This document shows positions 33,411 through 43,600 of a stretch of DNA of 64,000 bases, one piece after another. The position numbers and the translations under genes are program-made. The notes under the pieces were generated by a model, which worked only from the letters and a program-made list of their open reading frames with translations, did no database searches and was not told the origin of the DNA. Source of the stretch: Liolophura sinensis (taxonomy: Eukaryota; Mollusca; Polyplacophora; Chitonida; Chitonidae); assembly GCF_032854445.1 (NCBI RefSeq), contig NC_088301.1:5318044-5382043 (forward strand), written 5' to 3'. Within the stretch, counting starts at the first letter, position 1, and each line of letters begins with the position of its first letter.

Positions 33411-33623
33411 CCTGATAGACAATAGCAGAAATATGGATTTTAAGTTGGCCAAAATATGACAGAGCTAAACACTTTATAAAGTTTATTGTTTTTTTACATT
33501 TGGAGATTAACGTTAACCAAAACGAAACTTTGACAGTGAAATACACTCATGAAAGTTTCAGTAAAGATATATTTCTGGCTGATCTTCATACTGAAAATTT
33601 CATGCAAGGTATTGAATTGTTCA

Positions 33624-33886
33624 GAGGGCTAGGGATGGCTAGTAACAGAAACACCACAAAATGGGCAGAGGCCTACGGGTGGCTAGTAACAGATACACTA
33701 CAAAATGGGCAGAGGGCTACGGGTGGTTAGTAACAGATACACCACAAAATGGGGAGAGGCCTACGGGTGTCTAGTAAAAGATACACCACAAAATGGCCAG
33801 AGGCCTACGGGTGGCTAGTAACAGATACACCAGAAATGGTCAGAGGCCTACGGGTGGCTAGTAACAGACAGACCAGGAAATGGACA
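33624..33886 (+). repeat. 44-bp minisatellite, six units
   Basis: Unit starts at 33624, 33668, 33712, 33756, 33800 and 33843; core GAGGCCTACGGGTGGCTAGT. The paralogous array at 54200-54640 has about ten units. Confidence 0.88.
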
Positions 33887-35267
33887 GATTTGCATTTTAA
33901 GAGTAAGACATTAAACCTAAACTAAAGTGTCTTATGAATTCATTATTTGAAATGAATACATATAAAAACAATTATAAACCGCAAGGGTGAGGGCGAAAAA
34001 AAGACAACATGGGACACAAGAAACATAACTGAGTACGTAAAACCCCAAAAAGGAGAGTAGGGTGGGATTTCGGAAATTAGCCATATCATGCAGCATGCAT
34101 ATACGTCCATCTCGGTTTACGTCTAAGCATAAAAGGACCCCAAGGCCTATAACACCGCCACGAGGCTACTGTATGTGTAAATATTGCCATGGCAGCATGA
34201 GCTAACCTGTGACGAGCGCGCACTTTAGCAAATTCATGGATAATCTCTTATTCATATTATATTGACTGATGTTACCTGAAAGTAATTTGATTGTCTAATG
34301 TTACACTGAAAGTGTAATTGTGATTACTTGACTGTACTGCGAATTTCACATGAAATACATGACCTGTATAAAAACAACAACGACAACACCAATATGGCGC
34401 AAAATATTAATAAATAACTGTCATCTTTGGTTTACCCGCACCTCTGCTGTTAATTTCTTATACAATGGCACATTACTGTGTGAGTATTCAGAGGAACTCT
34501 CGTATCGGCTGATCGCGTTGAGGCAAGCAATCACCACTATCGAACATTTGACCTAGAGATTTGTTTTTCCTGACATTGATTTCTCAGTCGTCCTACATGT
34601 CTTATGCATATCTAACATTTTATTGTTAACGAAAATGAAATATTCATGGGGTTATTTTTAATAAAGGTATGTGTTGTTGACGGTTGATTACAACAACAAC
34701 AACAACAGTCAAATTTCAGTGATTGATTGTCAGAAAATTTTGGTGTAAAATGTACTCAATGTAGGCTTAGCACTAATAGTTCATGGAACAGGTGTATATT
34801 GCTGAAGTTTCTATGATCTTGCCTCAATTAGAAACTATTTAGATATTTATTTCCGATCGAAATAATTCACGTCACTTTGTCGGGGTTTGTAAAGTCTGCC
34901 ATGATGTTCTGCATTTCGGATTGGAGGCTTTGGAATCTAGGATTTTGATAATTACGAAAACGGCTCATGTGTTATATTGGTATAGTTAGAAAAAGCAGAT
35001 TTTATAGTATCTGTGTTCTTCAAACTAAAATTTAATATAGCATTATTTGATAGAAATTACAGGACTTTTATTTTTGTTGACATAGGGAAATGACGTTATT
35101 TTAGCCATGTTTGCTTCGCGATCATAGTAAAATTATAGGCGGGACGCAGTAATAAGAGGCAAACTCTGTTCAATGCACTTCAGCCAGTCAAAATGTAGGA
35201 TTTTTGGTGATTAGCATCGCCTACTCTGTCTACACGCTGTAAAAGGGCATCCATCATGGCGAATGAT

Positions 35268-35330
35268 CGATGCCTTTAACGTCGTACTTAACAGTTTTTC
35301 AGTCATATGACAACGAAAGAATCCTTAGAG
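35268..35330 (-). mobile_element. SINE-B 3' fragment
   Basis: TTTAACGTCGTACTTAACAG and TTTTTCAGTCATATGACAACG are the inverted SINE-B 3' end. Copy at 56050-56105. Confidence 0.6.
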
Positions 35331-36624
35331 CAAGGGGTAGAGGATTAGTTAGAAGATGCCACAGATGAATATTTACAGTTACTGAAGTATACAGATGCAG
35401 GCAACTATACGGTCGAAAAAAAGAAAACAAAAAAAAAAAAAAAAAAAAAAAGAAAAAAACAGCCTGTACATCAATGAGCAACCCACAGGGGGATCAGCAC
35501 AGAGATTTACCAGGGATCGCCGATCCTCCCAAGTGGAGCCGATCTTGACTGACAGCGAACGGAGCATGTGTATTCGACCCTGCGGGAGATTTGCTCGGTC
35601 TGGCGGGAGATTTGCCTCGATCTGGCGGGAGATCAGTAATCTTCAGTATGTTATGCAGGAAGGATTTTGTGTTTTACTGAAGGGACTGTGACTCTGTGGG
35701 ATAGAGAGCTACTTCTCTTGCACTAAAATACACATAAGGATAATGGTTAGGTAGAAATTCCAGCACATATATTTGTCGTAATATTTCAAATTGCTGAAGA
35801 CTCTTCACAGTCTATAGCTGTGTTAACAAGCCTCTCAGAGTTATTCCCCCTGAAACTCTCTCCCATAAATGGTGTTTTTGATTCTGATGGAATTCTAGTA
35901 TTTGATGATTTGACAGTATACATGTGAAAAAATGCATTTCACTGTTTAGTGTTCGAAGTGAAAAAACTAATCTTCGGATCTTTTCTTATGCTGTTCTTGT
36001 TGATTTACTGAAATAAACAGAACTGAGTTAATGATTGGAGTATTGAGAGTAAATCCATATTTCTGTGCTCTTGTCTCCAAATACTTGAGGTAAATATTGG
36101 TCTCATACGCTACCAAAATATAAAACTTTTTACCTCGGAGTCGATAGAGATTAACTGGTGATAAACAGAAAGCAAAGCCTGTACACTTCATCTCTAAACA
36201 TCATAAGACTGTTTTTTTGTTTTTTTTTTAAATCAGCTACACTACATTTTATAATCGGAGACGGCTGTGAAAACAGAGGAGATAATTTTTAAGCCAGATC
36301 AAAGCCAGTAATAAAATGTACATGTGTTAATTTAATCGCACACTGTCCCATCATAAAAAAATCTATTATTGCTCTGATATAATTGGTATAAAGATACTGC
36401 GACTCGATTGAACGAAAAATTTTTGCTTTTGATCGAGAGAGCATTTTTGGCCCGTTATTACTAAGAAACCACATGGTCATATAACTTTTATGGGCAAACC
36501 GACCAAATTTTATACTTCTGATTTGGAAACTTACAGAAATGTGCTGGGATTTTGAAATTTGCACTTTCTTATCGTATCTATCTGGTGCTGATTATCCGCT
36601 TTACCCACCAGGTCCTTTGTATAT

Positions 36625-36741
36625 TTTATTTATTCATTTATTAATTTATTTGATTTGTGTTTTACGATGTATTTAAGATTATTTCACTCATACGACGGCG
36701 ACTAGCATTATGGTGGGAGGAAACCGGACAGAGCCGGGAAA
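36625..36741 (-). mobile_element. SINE-A fragment
   Basis: Tail, GTGTTTTACGATGTA and CATTATGGTGGGAGG blocks only. Confidence 0.7.
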
Positions 36742-36771
36742 TCGGGGGGGACGTTGAGTATTCAGAAAATT

Positions 36772-37101
36772 TTAAAAATAGTTGTAAACTGAAGGAATGA
36801 TTTCAGTTAAACTAATGTCATAAAGTGCCCAACATTTACGTTCTTGGCGTAGACATGGGCACATGCAACCCACAAACAAAAGCTCGTAGGACTTTGGCAC
36901 GTGGATTTTCGGCTCTGAGTGAAAACTGTGCACTTTAAGTTTAAGAAAGGGTTGTATCACAAAAAATTTCGTATACACGCTGGAATTTGTACAGTTGACA
37001 CGAATGATCAGTGACAGCAGTGGCGACTGTCTCGCCTCCTGGCAAACCACCACATCTGGGGTTCCCTTTAACCGTTCGTGTAAATTCTTAACTAACAGCA
37101 C
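36772..37101 (-). CDS. Conserved 109-codon frame, NTR (netrin-like)-like module
   Basis: Seen: a 109-codon frame, kept without indels in the second island (57542-57871). Six base differences are counted, four synonymous. The product has a hydrophobic strand (LSLIIRVNC), a KFFVIQPFLKL strand, KIHVPKS, then GCMCPCLRQERKCWALYD. Known: NTR/C345C modules have alternating beta strands followed by a C-x-CP-x-L motif and a YLLLG-type strand. Inferred: this may be an exon of a secreted NTR-domain protein; AACCCCAG at about 37060 could be a splice acceptor. No partner exons were identified. It could instead be a chance frame. Confidence 0.35.
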   Translation of the reverse strand: MLLVKNLHERLKGTPDVVVCQEARQSPLLSLIIRVNCTNSSVYTKFFVIQPFLKLKVHSFHSEPKIHVPKSYELLFVGCMCPCLRQERKCWALYDISLTEIIPSVYNYF

Positions 37102-37909
37102 AGTGGCTTAAGCATAATTAGATACAAACAATACAATGAGGTAATTGTGGTTTTTAGAAATTATACATGTTGGTATTCATACGATATAATATGGGCCTAT
37201 GTGCTAACTGGCAAATAGTCACACGTACCGCTGTCAATTTTCACAGGTTAGAATCAGGTGTGAATGGTTCAACGTAGTAGCATGATTTATAGAATTATTC
37301 GAATTTCTGATTAATAACTAACTGCTCTGGCCTGTTAGCAGAAATATATTTATTCATAAATGAATAAGACTATATGCAGACTATATGCAGACTATATACG
37401 TTGAAAATCAATCAGCTTTACAAAACCATACAGTTTCCATTAACCTAAAGCTTTATAAACTGCCTTCTGACGGTACATAATTCCTATACAATCGATGCAG
37501 TAATGGAATTATATCATTATTTACTGGACATAATGGAGACCAGTGAATCCTCCGATGACACATATATCCTGAATCTGTATATTCCGCTCACGTTGATCGT
37601 ATAACAAAAGGGACTTCATTTATGAATGGCAATATTCCCAGAAAACCCTGTATATAGTATATGTAAGTGAAACTTTGAACTCCAATCTTTACCATCAATA
37701 GTCACCGTTCAGAGTTTCTTAAGTTTTACCAAACACAACAGCCATTGGTTACAATTTTTTCGTCATAACGTGAAAGATGTATGGTGCAATATTATTTGTA
37801 AGTATATAAATCTACTTTCGCTTAACACGGCACTTTTGGGATGTATAACCATTTTTAGTTTCCATAAAAACACATACTTAATGTAAAAGTTGCAATACTT
37901 ATTTATCTA

Positions 37910-38159
37910 TTTTTTTCTTTTTGTTTCGATTGGTGTTTTACGCCGTACTCAATAATATAAGAATACACTTAAACCACGGCGGCCAGCATTATTGTGGGAA
38001 GACAATGGGCAGAACCCTGTGGGGAACCCACGACATCCACAGGTTGCTGGCAGACCTTCCCATGTACGGTCGGAGAACTCACAGCGACGGCATTGGTGGG
38101 AAGCTCCTGGGTCATTGCGCCGCGTTAGTGTTCTAACCCCTCGCCCACGGAGGCCCCAT
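37910..38159 (-). mobile_element. SINE-A, full length including tRNA head
   Basis: The minus strand starts TGGGGCCTCCGTGGGCGAGG and GCGCAATGACCCAGG, then the body and an A-rich tail (T-rich at 37910-37925). The head is diverged. Confidence 0.78.
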
Positions 38160-38269
38160 AATTGAGGGAGTTAATGTAAATTCACGGTAAGTTAAGTTCA
38201 CGGTATGAACTGCATGTAACTGTCTCCGTATTCCCCAGTACAGAACATACAGAACATATAGAAAATTGT

Positions 38270-38403
38270 TTTCAGAAACCAATTCAGTGCCAAGTGAGGC
38301 AGCAACAAGTATCATTTTTAAAGTTTTAAGCATGACCTTACCTGGGTTTGACCCCAGATCTTCCGATTTCGTGGCGGACGCTCAAACCAATAAACCACCA
38401 AAC
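38270..38403 (-). mobile_element. SINE-C head and proximal body
   Basis: The minus strand gives GTGGTTTATTGGTTTGAGCG (A-box-like) and CTGGGGTCAAACCCAGG (B-box-like), then TACTTGTTGCTGCCTCAC. Its antisense frame (PGFDPRSSDF...) is a repeat artefact. Confidence 0.6.
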
Positions 38404-38605
38404 AACCCATATGACAACCTAAAAGAGCACAATACAACACTGCCCTTGACACTGCGCATGGTTGGAATATTACAACTCGCTAAACACAAATTCAATATCA
38501 TAAAGGACACTCTTCCATACAATTGAAGTATAACACCCTACATGACACTTCCCACAATTACCGTATAAGACATCCAACAACAAATAGATGTAGCGCTTCG
38601 CACGG

Positions 38606-38998
38606 TTTGAACAAACTCCATGCAGTGGGACAACTTACACTAGTGTCTCTGCAAATTGACTACATCGCTTTAATTTCCTAAAATCCACCACTAAATCTAT
38701 ACTGCCGTGAGATCATATACCACAAGAGATAAAATAAAATTGATTTAGTAAGGTTATTATACTAAGATGGTTAGCGCGCTAGTGCAGCGTAATGACCCAG
38801 TAGTCTCTTACCAATGCGGTCGCTAGGAGTTCAAGTGCAGCTCATGCTGGCTTCCTCTCCGGCCGTACGTTGGAAGGTTTGCGGATGGTCGTGGGTTTTC
38901 CCCGGGCTGTGCCCGGTTTCCACCCACCATAATGCTGGCCGCCGTTGTATAAGTGAAATATTCTTGAGCACGGCGTAAAACACCAATCAAATAAAAAA
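38606..38998 (+). repeat. Right 0.4-kb direct repeat of the island (unit 3), with SINE-A
   Basis: Same block as 29527-29910; the SINE-A part is 38767-38998. Beyond it the sequence resumes with GTTATACTAAAACATGTG, as in the uninterrupted spacers of genes 1 and 2. Confidence 0.75.
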
Positions 38999-39069
38999 AA
39001 ATGCATGTATGTTATACTAAAACATGTGAACATCTTCAAATATAACAGTGTCACTAACAGGGTTTACAG

Positions 39070-39370
39070 TTAAGTGAGAGTAATTTAGGTACCTGATGTC
39101 GCCCTCCATCAAACATGTTGATCTCCGCCCAGTACCCAACATGCCATTGGTTTTAAATAATTCTGATGTCACCGCGGGAAATGGGTACTTGCCTTCGAAA
39201 CAGAACTAATGGGCTTAAACATTATGGATTAGAAAAAGTGCTCGAATTTTATTTTCCTTGCAAGAATATGAACTTCCAAAATATTGCTGTTACGTGTCAC
39301 TGACCAGCGGCAATTTTGATAGCGAGTATGACTGATTTTATTTAAATATTGTTGAATATAGGCGACAAGC
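39070..39370 (-). repeat. Family-D repeat, minus orientation
   Basis: Counterpart of 5700-5945. Copy at 59870-60170. Confidence 0.5.
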
Positions 39371-40054
39371 TAAAAGAAGTAGACGATAGAAAGATCTATA
39401 ATGGCTTCACTGCCTCGTTGCAATGTTGAAATATGGAGCAAACACAAGGGAGGAATGATAATTGGCAGTTCTTCCAATCTGATTGTGCCTAATGCAGTGG
39501 CACACACAACGTCATATGACATAAGTAATCCTCCTTGTTTCATGTATATCTCTATACGCCAACCTGCTGTGTTTATGCTGTCTGTCACCATTCCTGGCCA
39601 GGTTCTAGCGAAACGTCCAACATCCGGAAGACGAATGCTGGATTCAAACATTTGGATGTGATCAGTGTTTCTTAACGAGATTTTGAATGTTGTGAAATCA
39701 CCAGTCGTATCAGTCGACCAGTGGAAGATTCTCTAGGGTGTTGGTGATTGACACGTGACCAAGTAAGAAGATAAGCAGATCCGTGGGTAGGGAAGTTGAG
39801 TAGATTATTGCTACACTTCTATTCACAATAGCCCCAAACATCAGGTAACTTTGTACTGTCAGCAGAGGCATGCACATATGAACTGAAGACCGTCAAGAGC
39901 ATACGAAAAGTCGGTTAACTTATAATGAGACAACAAGGTGTATAAACGTTTATTTGTGTTGATGAAGGTAAATATGTTGAAGTATTCTTCGATTTTTTCA
40001 TCTGGTATGTTATTGTACACATGCTTCTTTGCTATAACATCTTAGTGTAATGCA

Positions 40055-40060
40055 TTTAAT
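40055..40060 (-). promoter_or_regulatory. Polyadenylation signal ATTAAA, gene 4
   Basis: Conserved hexamer about 80 nt after the stop codon. Confidence 0.5.
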
Positions 40061-40137
40061 CGCATAAGTGTGAATGCAAAACATTGAATACTTCAGAGAT
40101 AATACCAGCTATTACATTACCAAATCAACTGAAAAGA

Positions 40138-40631
40138 TTATTTTGTGCAAACGACACAGGTAATCTCATAACCGTCCACATATGGTGGACAAGGTAGTGA
40201 GCCACACGCCGCCTCCACCACGTACAGGAGATTTCCATCGAGGTCGGAAGCGGTGGCGGGATGAGTATCTGGATCCTGGTCCACGCACACGTACTCAGAC
40301 TTGTGGTACGTGTGGTGTTGGGACATAAGAAACCCGAGATACTCCACGGTCCATCCCGATGGACACTCGAGTCGGGCTGGGATCATCAGGTGACTCAACC
40401 TTCCCGGAGTATAGCACACAGCACACTGGGCCTCTCTGTTATGAGGAAGGACTCCCCCCGAGTTTGTTGTGTAGAAGACATCACTCCCAAAACTTATCTG
40501 AAACTCAGTTCCATACAGATACGATTTGGATTGATGTCCAGGGTAGGTTTTGTTGAACTGGGGATCCAGTGGGAGACACAACTGGTTAGCTCCGCTTCCT
40601 GTATGCTTGTAGTAAGAGCCAGCCATTATAC
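40138..40631 (-). CDS. Gene 4 exon 6, terminal C4-type domain
   Basis: 494 nt, intact, with TAA at 40138-40140. Ten cysteines counting exon 5. The acceptor is TTTATCTTTAG. Confidence 0.9.
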
Positions 40632-43600
40632 CTAAAGATAAAGCACATTTGGAATTAATAGAAAAGATACAGCTACTTCCTGTAGCTTTGAGCCCGTAAA
40701 CGATGTGCAGAAGCCTATGTTCATCAGAATATCCATTGGTGTCACACACATGGACGCTTGACACCTCATCATTTGATGTGTAGGTACTACAAGCAGCTCA
40801 GTAGTACCACTACTGCACTAGTTCACAAAAAAGCCGTTATTGTATAGTACTAGTGTTCTGGTACACTTCAGGACATAATGACTCCTCGTTGTGGTATAAT
40901 TTAAAAATTGTTAAGTTCGACGTTAAACAATAGACAAGCCTACATATCTATAAACGTAGATACATACGTACATGCATACATGCGTACGTACCTACATACG
41001 TATATACCTACGTACATACATACATTCATACCAATTCACCCACATACCTACGTACAAATATACGTACATAAGTATATACCTATATACATACATACATACA
41101 TACATACATACATACATACATACATACATACATACATACATACATACATACATACATACATACATGCGTACATACATAGGTATATACACACATACATACA
41201 TACATTCTTACATATATACATACATACAAATGTACACGCATACATACATACGTACATACGAACACGCATACGTAGATAAATACATACGTACATATCTACA
41301 AACATACATACGTACATACCTGCCTACAGACATACACACATATCTATACACCTACATACATACGTACAAATATACGTACATAAGTATATACCTATATACA
41401 TACATACGTACATACGAGCATACATTCATGCGTATATATCTACACACCTACATACCTACCTACCTACATACATGCGTGGATACCCGTATACCTACCTACA
41501 TATATACGTACATACGTAAATACATAAATACCTACATAAATACATATGTACATAGATATGTACATATCTAAATACATACAAACGTAATGACATACGTTGT
41601 ACCTCCATACGTACATAGATACATATATACATACCCTTATACCTACATACGTACATACCCACATACCTACATACGTACAAACATACATATGTACTTACCT
41701 ACATTTATACGTAAGTACCAACATACCTGGATACAGACATACATATATACCTACATATCTACACACCTACATGCCTACCTACCTACCTACATACATAAAT
41801 ACATATGAGCTTATGAGTTTATTACAGGACAGCAGGGGATGTTCATTACCATCAGTCTATTGTACTTCAGTGGCTTATGTGCACAACCGTTGGTTATTAC
41901 ACCTTGTTAGTTTATGTGTACGTTTATTCGTCTTTTTCATCTCAGGAACTTGTTGCTGTCTCGCTTGTCGCTCAGTTTTGAGAAGTTAGAGCAAGGGGAC
42001 ATGACTGGTTAGCTTTGCTTCAATATAATGTGACTGGCAAGGGTGGGTTGTCATGTTTGGTGTCTTTGGCGTGATAGAAACTGAGGAGGGCAAAGATTTG
42101 TTTTGAAAAACAAATTGATGACAAAAGACGGACCTAAGCTTAAGATCGTCGTATGTTTGTTTGGAGACACAGCCACTGTTTTGTGTGCACGTGTTATATG
42201 GTGACGTAAGCACTTGGACAAACGCATTTGTTTGTGTACTTGTTATACGTTAAAGAGAGAACGACCACACTTGTGTGTGGTGAAGTCAACAGGAGAAGAA
42301 ATAACAATCTAAAAGAGATTTGAAATTTTAACTTCAGTCTATGATCGCTTTGCAATCTCGGGGCCAGCACCTATATGATGACGTCAAAAGGAGAGCACAC
42401 CACATTAGGGTGTTATTTAGGGTCTATGCTGACGTCAGTACAGGGACGACCATCAGCAAGAGTGAATGCGGAATGAGAAAGATGCTAGTCTGTCAATCCT
42501 TAGGTCACGTAAGCTGTTAGTTTAGTTCTAATCTCAGAAAATATCTAAAGGCTCTTACTAATCGTAACTCTTGAAAATTTTTGTGCAACTTAGCTGCAAT
42601 ATGCTTATTTTTGACCTGAATATAATCTTTGCGAATGATCCGGACAGATATTTCTTCCCCAGCGGGTGTAGACCACTCCTCCTGAAAATCGGTAAAACAC
42701 ACTGGAATGACTAGCTAATACTAAAATCAACAGGTACTTTTAAGCACGGTGTGGCTATGTTTTGGCAAAGTGAAGCGTCACTTCTGATGTCTTTAGCATA
42801 ATGTTACAGTGAGACAGCATACATATGTCGACACTGTCCAGATCTGCTACCAGTACATCTCAGTCGTGATATATAATATAAGGGTATAAACGACGTTAAA
42901 TACAAAGTCAGGAAAAAATTATGCATGATTTTTACTTATTCGCTAGTTACAACAGGTCGAGTATTGATACCATATACTTGGTCATTTGGTTTACAAACCC
43001 CTATTTTACAGCAAGCATATTTAAATTTTATTTACTTTCATAACCTGGCCTTACCTTCAACATCAGTATATAGCTACTAAATAAAAGATACAGAAAAACC
43101 AAATTGGACACGACCACGTCAAATTGCTCAGTAGTGATAAAATGTATATGTTCTTATATTACAAAAGAAAAGCCAGCTGAATCATTTCAATTGCTGCTAA
43201 AATAATTGGTCATTCATTGCCCCTTCACTATAAATGTCAAAATCCTGTTTTAAAATAATGATATGAACACTATATTCATTTCTTCCCGTTTTCTCATATT
43301 TTTACATATATTGCTTTCTTACCATGACTTATGGAGTTTGTGTCCTTCTCTGTTCTCACGGTACCGTCTCCGGTGTTTACACCAGAACGGCCGATGTTGG
43401 CACCAGCCAATCGCTCTACGAGAGTCTGGAAAATCTTGTCCAATTGATTGTCCAGATTTATCAAACTCTGGGGCCCCTGGGAGGGACAACAAAACATGTA
43501 AATTGTCGTGATTTGAATGCTTGCATGAGATACACATTTCTTTTATGTTTATGTTATGGATAACAAGAGGCCGTGAAAAAGCAAATCTGACTGTAAATTT

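Larger units (their letters stand above)
29911..38605. other. About 8.7-kb island between direct repeats, unit 3
   Basis: It is absent from the spacers upstream of genes 1 and 2 and present upstream of genes 3 and 4. It contains single-copy 94-bp sequence (30265-30357), 38-bp repeats, an inverted-repeat block, an orphan promoter and signal-peptide exon (31947-31977), a 44-bp minisatellite, SINE fragments and the NTR-like frame (36772-37101). The rest is AT-rich sequence in which I recognise nothing. Confidence 0.65.

Noticed and set aside
34350-34556. 68-codon plus-strand frame conserved in the second island
   Set aside because: Low-complexity start, amino-acid-changing differences and no recognised motif.
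35967-36191. 74-codon minus-strand frame shared with 56743-56961
   Set aside because: The second copy has an in-frame deletion and several replacements; no motif or splice context was convincing.
38266-38526. 86-codon plus-strand frame (PGFDPRSSDF...)
   Set aside because: It reads antisense through the SINE-C tRNA-like head.
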